From Burkholderiaceae bacterium (GTDB lineage Bacteria > Pseudomonadota > Gammaproteobacteria > Burkholderiales > Burkholderiaceae_C), in NCBI GenBank assembly GCA_019751915.1, contig JAIEMS010000006.1, positions 80,978 to 144,977 on the forward strand: 64,000 nucleotides of DNA, written 5' to 3'. The notes below the pieces were generated by a model. It was not told where the DNA came from and did not search any database. It worked only from the letters and a program-made list of their open reading frames with translations. The stretch's first letter is position 1, and every line of letters starts with the position of its first letter. This document shows, one piece after another, positions 27,597 to 35,176 of the stretch. The translations under genes were made by a program, and so were the position numbers.

Positions 27597-28504
27597 CGGC
27601 GGGCCGCTGCTGCGGTGGGGGCTTTGTCGGTCAGGCACGCGGCCATCAAACGGGCGGCTTCGGCCATGCGCGGGCCGGGGCGAATCAATACATCGGTTTC
27701 GCTCGGGCTAAAAACACACAGGCGCTGCTCGCGCAGGGCTTTCAAGGCTTGCCAGCCGGGGCGCTCGGCCAAGCCTTCGACGCTGCGCTGGCCGATCATG
27801 ATCAGGTCCGGGTTGGCCCGCACCACGTATTCGGGGTTGAGCTTTGGGAACGGCCCCAGAGATTCGGGCAAGATGTTGCGCGCGCCCAGCCGGGTCAGGG
27901 TTTCGCCAATGAACGAGGTCGCACCGGCCCCATACGGCCCCCGGTTGACCTCAAAATACACCCGTGTGCCCCGTGCCGTTGCAGGCACCGATTGCGCTGC
28001 GGCCTGCACCCCGGCATCAATGACCCGCCAGACGCGCTGGGCATCGCTCACCGCCAGCACTTGCCCGATTTTGCCCAGCACCCGCTGCACATCGGCATGG
28101 CTTTTGGGTTCCAGCGCCACCACCGGCACCCCCAAGGATTCGAGCCGTGCCGAAGCCCGTGACGAGGTTGCCATCAACACCACATCCGGGCGCAGTGCGA
28201 CGATGGCTTCGATGTTCGGATCCAAACCACCACCGACTTTGGGCAACTTTTGCAGGCTGGCAGGCCAGTCGGAATAGCGATCGACCCCGACCAGCCGTTG
28301 GCATTGGTCAAGGGCGCAGACGGTTTCGGTCAGCGAGGGCAGCAAACTGACGATGCGCTGGGGCACCCGCGCCAGTGTGACGACCCGGCCCCGGTCATCG
28401 GTCAGCTGCACCGGCTGGGCGTGTGCTACGGCGCTGAGAGCTGCACAGCCCAGCAACACAGAGAAAATCGGGGTCAGAGTCCAATGTCGAGCTTTTAGGC
28501 CCAT
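27593..28504 (-). CDS. btuF: Periplasmic cobalamin-binding protein
   Basis: About 303 residues from ATG at 28504 with GAAGGA upstream; the frame extends to 28822 only as a shadow of cobU. Signal peptide (TPIFSVLLGCAALSAVAHAQ), then a class III substrate-binding fold: PQRIVSLLPSLTETVCALDQCQRLVGVDRYSDWP and IVALRPDVVLMA. Delivers cobalamin to BtuCD. It overlaps the cobU stop by about 10 bp. Confidence 0.92.
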   Translation of the reverse strand: MGLKARHWTLTPIFSVLLGCAALSAVAHAQPVQLTDDRGRVVTLARVPQRIVSLLPSLTETVCALDQCQRLVGVDRYSDWPASLQKLPKVGGGLDPNIEAIVALRPDVVLMATSSRASARLESLGVPVVALEPKSHADVQRVLGKIGQVLAVSDAQRVWRVIDAGVQAAAQSVPATARGTRVYFEVNRGPYGAGATSFIGETLTRLGARNILPESLGPFPKLNPEYVVRANPDLIMIGQRSVEGLAERPGWQALKALREQRLCVFSPSETDVLIRPGPRMAEAARLMAACLTDKAPTAAAARR

Positions 28505-29139
28505 ACCGAGTCCTTCAGAGTCAATGGCAAACCAGCGACCATCAGCGTCACGCGCTGGCAGGCCTGCGCCACCTGCTGGTTGAGCTGGCCCAGCGTATCG
28601 ACAAAGGCACGCACTTCGCGGCCCAGCGGAATTACGCCCAAACCAATCTCGTTGCCCACCAGCACCACCGGCCCGGTGGCGTTTTGCAGCGCTATTAAAA
28701 AGTGAGCTGCTTGTGCTTGCCACGCTTGGGCTAGAGGCTGATTTGGCTCTAAATTTTGTTCTAAAGGGGCTGTGGAGGCCTCTGCGGGCATCGTCCAATG
28801 GGTGAGCCACAGCGTCAGGCAATCGACGACGATCAGGGTGTCGGCGCGGCTGTGGCGCTCCAGTGCGGCGGCCAAGTCGCGTGGCTCCTCCAAGGTTTGC
28901 ATACCGGGCACGCGCAGCGCGCGGTCGCTCTGGTGGCGCTCAATGCGGGCCTGCATTTCGTCGTCCCAAGGCTGGGCCGTGGCAATCAACAACGCCCGGT
29001 GTTGGCCCGATTGGGCCAGCCAGTCGCGCGCCAGCAGTTCAGCGCGGCGCGATTTGCCACTTTTTTGACCCCCCAAAATCAATTCACTGCGGGCGATGGC
29101 GCGCGGCCCAGTCGCCGGTGGCAGGCACTGGGGGTTCAT
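28495..29139 (-). CDS. cobU: Adenosylcobinamide kinase / guanylyltransferase
   Basis: About 214 residues from ATG at 29139, overlapping cobB as ATGA. Motifs: P-loop LILGGQKSGKSRRAELLA, RIERHQSDR, IVVDCLTLWLTHW, VLVGNEIGLGVIPLGREVRAFVDTLGQLNQQVAQ. It phosphorylates adenosylcobinamide and guanylates it to AdoCbi-GDP, the salvage step. Residues about 127-145 (NLEPNQPLAQAWQAQAAHF) come from an antisense dispersed repeat and sit just after the conserved DCLTLWL segment. Confidence 0.93.
   Translation of the reverse strand: MNPQCLPPATGPRAIARSELILGGQKSGKSRRAELLARDWLAQSGQHRALLIATAQPWDDEMQARIERHQSDRALRVPGMQTLEEPRDLAAALERHSRADTLIVVDCLTLWLTHWTMPAEASTAPLEQNLEPNQPLAQAWQAQAAHFLIALQNATGPVVLVGNEIGLGVIPLGREVRAFVDTLGQLNQQVAQACQRVTLMVAGLPLTLKDSVWA
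28705..28756 (+). repeat. Dispersed 52-bp repeat, copy 4 (inside cobU; reference copy)
   Basis: Contains AGCTGCTTGTGCTTGCCA, then GGGCTAGAGGC, then ATTTGG and TAAATTT. Used here as the reference for the other copies. Antisense to cobU, same codon register as the others. Confidence 0.7.
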
Positions 29140-30500
29140 GCGGGCACACTCCCGCCCAGCCACGTCGCCACCGCTTTGGGGTTCGAGGCAAACCACGCAT
29201 GAAAGTAGCTGGCAACCAAGCTGCCGTGCTGGTAGAGCGCCTCGCCCTTGCCGGGTTCGGGCGGCTGACCGGGGCGACTGCTGCGCGTCAGCACGGGCAC
29301 AGTGCTCTCTAGGCGTGAGTAGTGAAAAGTATGGCCGCGCAGCACCCCGGCATCGGTGCTTAACTGCTGCATTCCCAATCCGGCCAAACGTGGCTGCAAC
29401 ACGGCCCGCCCCGGCAGCAAACCCCACAGCGGAGCAAATTGGCCGTCGCGGTCGGTAATGCCTTCACACAGCGCCACCATACCGCCGCACTCGGCCCACA
29501 GGGGCTTGCCTGCGGCCCAGTGCGCACGCAAATCGGCCTGCACCGGCTGGTTCGCCATCAAAGCGTGCGCGTGCAGTTCGGGGTAGCCACCGGGCAACCA
29601 GACGGCATCACACGCGGGCAAGCCCTCACCGGCCAGCGGCGAGAAAAACGCCAACCGTGCGCCCATCGCTTCCAAACAGTCCAAATTGGCCGGGTAGATA
29701 AAGCTAAACGCCGCGTCTCTGGCCACGGCCACAGTGCGCCCTTGCAACCACGGGCCGATGGCACTGTCGATGCCTTCAAGCCCTTGGGCAGCGCCGGGCG
29801 CAGCAAAATCGACCGACCACTGCTGCCACTGGGCCATCGTGCGCTGGCCCAGTGGGGTTTGTGACAGCGCGTCGGCGGCAGCGTCGAGGCGCTCCAACGC
29901 ATCGCCCAGTTCGTGGGCCGCGACCAGACCCAGATGGCGCTCGGGCAGCAGCGAGGGGCCATCCCCCAGCGTCACGCGGGCCAAGGCTCCTTGCCACAAG
30001 GCCGGATCGCGCATCCCGGCTTGCAACAACTGGGCATGGTGGGTGCTGGCAACCCGGTTGGCCAGCACACCGGCCCAGCGCAGCCCCGGTTGGTAATGCA
30101 CCAGCCCATACGCCAGCGCCCCCAGTGTGCTTGCCATCGCTGAGGCATCAAACACCGCCAGCACCGGCAGATTCAGGCGCTGGGCCAAGTCTGCGGCGCT
30201 GGGCGTGCCGTCGAACAGGCCCATCACCCCTTCGATCAAAATCAGGTCGGACTCTTGGGCGGCAGCGTGTAAACGGGCATCGACATCGGCAGCGCCGGTC
30301 ATCCACCCATCGAGCGAATGCACCGGCGCGCCGCTGGCCAACTGGTGCCAGTGCGGGTCGAGAAAATCCGGCCCGCACTTGAACACCCGCACCCGTCGCC
30401 CTTGGCGGCTGTGCAGGCGGGCCAAGGCGGCGGTCACAGTGGTTTTACCCTGCCCAGAAGCCGGAGCAGCAATCAGCAAAGCTGGGCAGCGGGCGCTCAT
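29136..30500 (-). CDS. cobB: Cobyrinic acid a,c-diamide synthase
   Basis: About 454 residues from ATG at 30500 (MSARCPA), overlapping the btuB stop as ATGA. N-terminal ATP-binding domain (APASGQGKTTVTAALARLH, LILIEGVMGLFDG) and C-terminal glutamine amidotransferase domain (VWLPGGYPELHA, catalytic Cys in LWAECGGMVALCEG). Converts two side-chain carboxylates of cobyrinic or hydrogenobyrinic acid to amides. In an otherwise salvage-type cluster it suggests that at least part of de novo synthesis, or remodelling, occurs; the other ring genes are not in the window. Confidence 0.92.
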   Translation of the reverse strand: MSARCPALLIAAPASGQGKTTVTAALARLHSRQGRRVRVFKCGPDFLDPHWHQLASGAPVHSLDGWMTGAADVDARLHAAAQESDLILIEGVMGLFDGTPSAADLAQRLNLPVLAVFDASAMASTLGALAYGLVHYQPGLRWAGVLANRVASTHHAQLLQAGMRDPALWQGALARVTLGDGPSLLPERHLGLVAAHELGDALERLDAAADALSQTPLGQRTMAQWQQWSVDFAAPGAAQGLEGIDSAIGPWLQGRTVAVARDAAFSFIYPANLDCLEAMGARLAFFSPLAGEGLPACDAVWLPGGYPELHAHALMANQPVQADLRAHWAAGKPLWAECGGMVALCEGITDRDGQFAPLWGLLPGRAVLQPRLAGLGMQQLSTDAGVLRGHTFHYSRLESTVPVLTRSSRPGQPPEPGKGEALYQHGSLVASYFHAWFASNPKAVATWLGGSVPA

Positions 30501-32419
30501 TGGGGGGCCCATTTCAGGCCAACGTACAGGCTGCGCCCGGGTGTGGCGTAGGTGCGGGCCAGTTGGTAGTTTTTGTCGGTCAGGTTATCGAGCCGGGCCA
30601 GCAGCGTGAAGTCGCGCGCTACGCGCTGGCTAGCGTACACATTGAACAGCGCATAGCCCCCCAGCCGGTTGGTATTGGCCACCGTATCAAACCGCTGGCC
30701 TGAAGCTTGCACCTCGGCTCCCAGCGTCCAGCCTGCCAGCACGGTATCGGCCCCGAGTGTGGCGTGGCGCTTGGAACGCCGTGCTAATTGCTTGCCGGTA
30801 TCTAAATCGCGTGGGTTTTGCCAATCGAGCGAACCATGCAGTTGCACCCCGGCCATGCGATAAGTCCCCGCCAGCGTGATGCCCTCGTATTGAGCGCGGG
30901 CGGTATTGGCATAGCAGCCATAGGTCGAAGCGCAAGCACCCCCACCGGCAAACGAGATCAAATTGCTGACGCGGTTGCGGTAAGCAACCACCGAGAAGGT
31001 GTTGGCCGCCTCGGCCCAGCGCAAGCCCAACTCCGTGTTGTGGCTCTTTTCCGGTTGCAGCGAAGCGACACCGTATTCGCTGAAACGCTGGTACAGCGTG
31101 GGTGCCCGAAAAGCATTGCCCACCGATGCCGTGGCCCGCCACTGGGGTGTCAGGGCATAACCGTAGGCCAGGCTGCCGGTATTTTGACCGCCAAACTCGC
31201 TGTCGCTGTCGTGGCGCGCGTTGATTTGCACTGTGTGGCCGCCTGCGCTGTAGCCGTAGCCCAGCGCCAGCGCGTCTTGCGAGCGGCTGCGGTCGAGGGT
31301 GGTGCTCCAAGCGTCAAGGGCCGGATTATTCAAATGGTCTTCGCGGCGTTCCAATGCGGCGCTCAGGCGGTGGTCGCCAAGGCGGTAATCGTTTTGCCAC
31401 AGGTAGCCGCGCAGGGTGGTTTCGGTGCGGTAGGGCGAGGGGGTGGTTTCGTAGCGGCTGGCAGTTTCTGATACCGACAAGCGGCTGCGGTAAGCCTCGC
31501 TCCACTGCGCTTCCCACGCCACACCGGCGGTACGCAGATGGTGCTGGTTGCGGTCGTCCACCGGCTTGGTGGGTACGTAGGTAAAACCGTCGTAACCTGA
31601 ATTCAGGCGGCTCGCCAATACCGTTGCATCCAGCCGGTGCTGGGCATTGATGCGCAAACCCAGCCGGGCATTGCCCGAGGTGCTGCGGTAGCCATCACGG
31701 TCGGGGTTGTGGCTGCCGCTGGCTTTGGTGTCAAAACCATCGCTGCTGGCGCTGGCGATGCCCAAGGCGTAATCCACAGCGCCTTCTGGCCCGGTGCTGC
31801 CGCTGATGCTGGCCTCGACTTTGCGCGTGCCTTGGCTCCCCATGCCCACGGCCACCACGGGCTGGGCAGGGCCTTCGCCCTTGCGGGTAAAAAGCTGAAT
31901 CACTCCGGCAATGGCATCGGAGCCATACACCGCCGCTGCTGGGCCGCGCAACACCTCAATACGGTCAATTTGTGACAGGGGAATTTGCTCCCATTGCGCC
32001 CCGCCGGTCGATTGGGAGTCGACCCGCACCCCATCGATGTACACCGCCGTAAAGCGTGATTCAGCACCGCGCACAAAGACGCTGCTGGTACTGCCTTGAC
32101 CGCCGTTGCGGGCTATTTCGACACCGGGCAGGCGGGCCAATACATCGGCCAAGCCGGTAGCGCCACTGGACTCCAGCGTTTGTCGATCCACCACAGAGAC
32201 ATCAGCCACCAAATCGGCCAGCGGCTGGGCAGTGCGCGTGGCTGTAACCACCATTTCGCTCAAAGACGGTGTGTGTAAATTTTGTGCCAGCAACAGCGGT
32301 TGCTCTGGTGCAGTGGTTTGCGCGTGGGCCGCCAGTGCAGACAAAGCCGCCAGTGCCAGCACCGCTGGGCGCACATGGAACGGCGCAGCAACGCGCGTGT
32401 GGAGAAACAAAGGCTTCAT
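30497..32419 (-). CDS. btuB: TonB-dependent cobalamin receptor
   Basis: About 640 residues from ATG at 32419. Signal peptide (PAVLALAALSALAAHAQ), TonB box-like SLSEMVVTATRT, plug domain (VDRQTLESSGATGLADVLARLPGVEI, VEVLRGPAAAVYGSDAIAGVIQLFT) and a beta-barrel ending in LYVGLKWAPQ. Context (cobalamin riboswitch upstream, btuCDF downstream) gives the substrate: cobalamin or related corrinoids. No clear ribosome site, as is common when translation is riboswitch-controlled. Confidence 0.93.
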   Translation of the reverse strand: MKPLFLHTRVAAPFHVRPAVLALAALSALAAHAQTTAPEQPLLLAQNLHTPSLSEMVVTATRTAQPLADLVADVSVVDRQTLESSGATGLADVLARLPGVEIARNGGQGSTSSVFVRGAESRFTAVYIDGVRVDSQSTGGAQWEQIPLSQIDRIEVLRGPAAAVYGSDAIAGVIQLFTRKGEGPAQPVVAVGMGSQGTRKVEASISGSTGPEGAVDYALGIASASSDGFDTKASGSHNPDRDGYRSTSGNARLGLRINAQHRLDATVLASRLNSGYDGFTYVPTKPVDDRNQHHLRTAGVAWEAQWSEAYRSRLSVSETASRYETTPSPYRTETTLRGYLWQNDYRLGDHRLSAALERREDHLNNPALDAWSTTLDRSRSQDALALGYGYSAGGHTVQINARHDSDSEFGGQNTGSLAYGYALTPQWRATASVGNAFRAPTLYQRFSEYGVASLQPEKSHNTELGLRWAEAANTFSVVAYRNRVSNLISFAGGGACASTYGCYANTARAQYEGITLAGTYRMAGVQLHGSLDWQNPRDLDTGKQLARRSKRHATLGADTVLAGWTLGAEVQASGQRFDTVANTNRLGGYALFNVYASQRVARDFTLLARLDNLTDKNYQLARTYATPGRSLYVGLKWAPQ

Positions 32420-32509
32420 GGGAATCAAGGCAAAAAATGACCCGTACCGGCTTCCCCGCCGGTGTTGGTCGACACGGCCACACGGCCTTCAAGAGCGCGT
32501 GCAGCCACC

Positions 32510-32725
32510 GTGTTGGCCGGTATCCGGGCTGGCAGAACACCCTTTAGCGCCTTCCCAGACGCTTGTTCAAGGCGCCCAGTGGCATGTGGCTAAAGAGAGA
32601 ATCAAAGGATTCGTCCGCTGACCGTTGCGGGGGCAGCGCAGGCTCGGCACCACCGTGGCGGGTGTGCCTTTCCTGCTTCCCGTTGAACTGCGGCATGTGA
32701 ACCACGCCGCGAGCACCAACGGCGC
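32510..32725 (-). promoter_or_regulatory. Cobalamin (B12) riboswitch
   Basis: Read on the minus strand, the stretch has the conserved elements of the family in order: AACGGGAAGC near 32677-32686, the core GCTGCCCCCGCAACGGT at about 32622-32638, GCCACTGGGCGCC near 32573-32585, CTGGGAAGGCG near 32549-32559, and GCCAGCCCGGATACCGGCC at 32515-32533, the B12 box. It ends about 90 bp before btuB and should repress the btuB-to-cobO operon when adenosylcobalamin is plentiful. Confidence 0.95.
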
Positions 32726-32770
32726 GGATTCTACGGCGTGTTGCACACGCCAACCCTACAATTGCCCTTT

Positions 32771-32980
32771 ATGGTTCCCTTGCATCCCATCGAACAGATT
32801 GCCGAGCGCATCGAACAGCTGCTCCAGCGGCTGGCCGATTTGCAGCGCACCAACACCTTGCAAGCACAGCAAGTATCGGCACTGACACAAGAGCGCGACT
32901 CGCTCAAATCACGCCTCAAAACGGCCCAAGCACGGGCCGATGCCTTGAGCAATGCTAATTCCCAGAAAGACGCCCCATGA
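32771..32980 (+). CDS. Small coiled-coil protein upstream of zapA (TIGR02449-like)
   Basis: 69 residues from ATG at 32771 (MVPLHPIEQ); an upstream ATG at 32738 is possible. One long amphipathic coiled coil (IEQIAERIEQLLQRLADLQRTNTLQAQQVSALTQERDSLKSRLKTAQARADAL), resembling ZapB-type cell-division proteins. It overlaps zapA by 4 bp (ATGA). Short coiled-coil ORFs at this position are common next to zapA in proteobacteria. Likely a division accessory protein (inference). Confidence 0.75.
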   Translation: MVPLHPIEQIAERIEQLLQRLADLQRTNTLQAQQVSALTQERDSLKSRLKTAQARADALSNANSQKDAP

Positions 32981-33333
32981 AGCAAATTGAGGTGCAAATC
33001 ATGCAGCAAAGCTACCTGCTGGGCTGCCCCGAAGGCCACGAAGCGCGCCTGCTCGAAGCCGTTAAACGGGTCGATACCGCTATGACCGCCATCCGCGATG
33101 CGGGTAAAGTGCGCGCCCGCGAGCGCATTGCAGTTCTGACAGCGCTGAACATTGCGTTTGATTTGGCCGACCGTGAGGCCACTGAAGCCGCCGCTGCCCG
33201 TGCTGCCCAAGAACAAGTCCAGCAGCAACAACTGAGCGCGCAGGCCCAAGAGCAGCAACTCGGGGCACTGGTTGAGCGCCTCGACCAAGCGTTGGGCAGC
33301 GATTCCCAGTGCGCGGGAAGCCTCGGGGTTTAG
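32977..33333 (+). CDS. zapA: Cell division protein ZapA (C-terminus altered by IS insertion)
   Basis: 118 residues: KQIEVQIMQQSYLLGCPEGHEARLLEAVKRVDTAMTAIRDAGKVRARERIAVLTALNIAFDLA is the ZapA signature, followed by a Gln-rich coiled coil. ZapA binds FtsZ at the division ring. The last roughly ten residues (SQCAGSLGV region) and the TAG stop at 33331-33333 lie in what looks like the left end of the IS200/IS605 element: the stop falls in the loop of its 20-bp hairpin (33321-33340). The native C-terminus is therefore probably replaced, though the core domain is intact. Confidence 0.93.
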   Translation: MKQIEVQIMQQSYLLGCPEGHEARLLEAVKRVDTAMTAIRDAGKVRARERIAVLTALNIAFDLADREATEAAAARAAQEQVQQQQLSAQAQEQQLGALVERLDQALGSDSQCAGSLGV

Positions 33334-33340
33334 CCCGGGG
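33321..33340 (+). repeat. Left-end hairpin of the zapA-adjacent IS element
   Basis: Eight-position stem with loop TTTA and one G-G mismatch at the top. It closely resembles the right-end hairpin of the element at 63220 (CTCCGGGGTTTAGCCCGGAG) and is preceded by a similar GGAA-x-C. A Y1 transposase would recognise such hairpins. Confidence 0.65.
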
Positions 33341-33366
33341 TTGAGAGCGCGGACACCGCAGGTGTC

Positions 33367-33795
33367 CTAATGGGGCGCTTGCTCCTCTTCGATGTATTGC
33401 CGAAGAATGTCAATCGGCGCACCTGCGCAGCTTGAGGCAAAGTAGGAAGGCGACCACAGAACGCCTCGCCGTTGAAGCCACGGATGGAAGTCGCCAAACT
33501 GTTGGCGCAGCAGCCTCGACGAAACGCCCTTGAGCGAAGCGACCAGATGGGACAGGGCTACTTTGGGCGGGTAGTTGATCAGCAGATGTACGTGATCGTG
33601 TTCGCCGTTGAACTCCACCAACTGGGCATCAAAATCCTTGCAGACGCTTGCGAGAATCAGTTGCATGGCATCGAGATGCTCTTTCTTAAACACATTGCGC
33701 TGATACTTAGTTACAAATACCAAATGAACATGCAGGGCAAATACACAATGTCTTCCGTGGCGTAAATCGCTATCTAGCTTGCGTGGACGGGCCAT
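33367..33795 (-). CDS. tnpA: Y1 (HUH) transposase TnpA of IS200/IS605 type
   Basis: 142 residues, full length. HUH motif H68-V-H70 in GEHDHVHLLINYPP, catalytic Tyr134 in ILRQYIEEEQ, and the conserved HLVFVTKYQRNVF strand. It cuts and joins single-stranded DNA at the hairpin ends. It looks intact, the only transposase visible for the three elements here, and may mobilise the two tnpB-only copies in trans. The start at 33795 is 35 bp from the divergent tnpB start. Confidence 0.93.
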   Translation of the reverse strand: MARPRKLDSDLRHGRHCVFALHVHLVFVTKYQRNVFKKEHLDAMQLILASVCKDFDAQLVEFNGEHDHVHLLINYPPKVALSHLVASLKGVSSRLLRQQFGDFHPWLQRRGVLWSPSYFASSCAGAPIDILRQYIEEEQAPH

Positions 33796-33830
33796 AACTC
33801 CTCTTGCATTAGTTTAATAGACCAATAATA

Positions 33831-34909
33831 ATGCACAGTATGGATTGCACCAAAACCCTGCGCCTGCGCATCAAAGACAAGCACGCCCGCGTGCTGTCTG
33901 CGATGGCGCGTGAGGTCAATCAGGTCTGGAACTTCTGCAACGAAACCAGCCACCGCGCTATCCGGGAGCGTTACCAGTGGCTCTCGGGCTACGACCTGCA
34001 AAAGCTGACCAATGGGTTCAGCAAGTGCGACGGCGTGCAGATCGGCTCGCCCACCGTGCAGCAAGTGTGCGAGGACTACGCCAAAGCACGCAAGCAATTC
34101 AAAAAAGCCAAACTGCGCTGGAGAGTCTCCAACCCCCAGAGCAGCAAATACAGCTTGGGCTGGATTCCTTTTAAGGCGCGGGCCTTGCAGTACAAGGCAG
34201 GGCAAATCGCCTTTGCGGGTCAGAAATTCAGTCTTTGGGACAGCTACGGCTTGGCCGACTACGAATTGCGTGCGGGCAGCTTCAGCCAAGACTGCCGGGG
34301 TCGTTGGTATTTGAATGTGGTAGTCAAGGTGCAGGCCAAGTCCACGGCGGGCACGGCCAGTGTTGGTATCGACTTAGGCCTGAAAGAAGCGGCGGTAGCC
34401 TCTACGGGTGAGCGTATTGAAGGGCGCTTTTACCGCAAGCTCGAATGCAAACTCGGTATGGCCCAACGTGCCAAAAAGAAAAAGCGCGTCAAGGCCATCC
34501 ACACAAAAATTGCCAACCAGCGCAAAGACGCGTTGCATAAGTTCAGTACCGCCTTGGTGCAGAAAAACGCCGCTATCTTTGTGGGCGACGTAGCCGCTGC
34601 CCGGCTGGTTAAAACCAAGATGGCCAAGAGTACGCTGGATGGGGCTGGGCATCATTGAAGACGATGTTGGAATATAAGAGCCATCAGGCCGGTGTCGTCT
34701 TTGAAGTAGTGAATGAAAACTACACAACCCAGACTTGCTCGTGCTGCGGGGTTATTCCCGCCAGCAGTCCGAAAGGTAGGGCGGGTTTGCGAATAAGAGA
34801 ATGGACGTGCAGCGATTGCGGGGCGGAACACGACCGCGACGTGAACGCAGCACGGAACATTCTCGCGGCAGGACATTGTCGTCTAGCAGTAGGAATCCCC
34901 GTCCTTTAG
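33831..34909 (+). pseudogene. tnpB: tnpB (RuvC-like RNA-guided nuclease family), frameshifted
   Basis: The reading frame from ATG 33831 breaks near 34646: the intact copy at 60421 reads CTGGATGCGGGCTGG where this one reads CTGGATGGGGCTGG, a one-base loss that ends the protein as LDGAGHH at 34658. The rest (34655-34909), with the zinc finger (CSCCG ... CSDCG) and the last RuvC motif HDRDVNAARNIL, is in the +1 frame. A nuclease missing this part should be inactive unless frameshifting rescues it. The N-terminal part is closer to the copy at 63237 than to the copy at 60421. Confidence 0.88.
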
Positions 34910-34916
34910 GGCGGGG
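34897..34916 (+). repeat. Right-end hairpin of the zapA-adjacent IS element
   Basis: CCCCGTCC / GGGCGGGG with loop TTTA, ten bases before the TCAA right end at 34926. Identical to the hairpin at 61482-61501. Confidence 0.75.
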
Positions 34917-34933
34917 AGGATGTCAACCGCCCA

Positions 34934-34962
34934 CTGATCGGGTAAGCTTAAGCGCCTACAAT
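34934..34962 (+). promoter_or_regulatory. Probable ssrS promoter
   Basis: -10 TACAAT at 34957-34962 and a -35-like CTGATC at 34934-34939, 17 bp apart. The IS right end stops at 34926, only 7 bp upstream, so the core promoter escaped the insertion but its upstream region is IS sequence. Confidence 0.6.
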
Positions 34963-34967
34963 AGCGC

Positions 34968-35143
34968 TGTCTGCGATGCCGCTGGGTCTTATATTTCCTT
35001 GAACCAATGCTCATTGAGCCCGGGCTTGGTACATTGCCCGGCAAGCGTGATCGTCTCGCGTCAGATGAACCCAATGCCGGGCTGCCCTTGCCCCCCTGAA
35101 CCCCGGTTCAGGATGCGGGCTCGGTGGCACTCGCAGACACCTT
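34968..35143 (+). ncRNA. ssrS: 6S RNA
   Basis: About 175 nt. The ends pair: GTCTGCGA (34969-34976) with TCGCAGAC (35131-35138), extended by TGCC with GGCA around one bulged base. A 3'-side hairpin CCTGAACC / GGTTCAGG (35095-35112) corresponds to CCTTGAACC / GGTTCAAGG of E. coli 6S RNA, and is followed by the G-rich GGATGCGGGCTCGGTGGC strand. A central CCGGGC / GCCCGG hairpin (35020-35041) lies in the bubble region. The location downstream of zapA, after removing the IS, matches the usual zapA-ssrS order. It binds the sigma-70 holoenzyme in stationary phase. Identified by eye; a covariance model would settle it. Confidence 0.82.
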
Positions 35144-35176
35144 TACAGTTGGGGGCGCATTATTGGAGATTTTATT

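Larger units (their letters stand above)
33303..34926 (+). mobile_element. IS200/IS605-type element with tnpA and frameshifted tnpB
   Basis: Divergent tnpA (minus) and tnpB (plus) between subterminal hairpins: left CCTCGGGGTTTAGCCCGGGG (33321-33340), right CCCCGTCCTTTAGGGCGGGG (34897-34916). The right end closes with AGGATGTCAA at 34926, a sequence shared by all three TnpB elements in this window; TCAA is also the right cleavage tetranucleotide of IS608. The left boundary is estimated from hairpin spacing. The element separates zapA from the 6S RNA gene. Confidence 0.85.
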
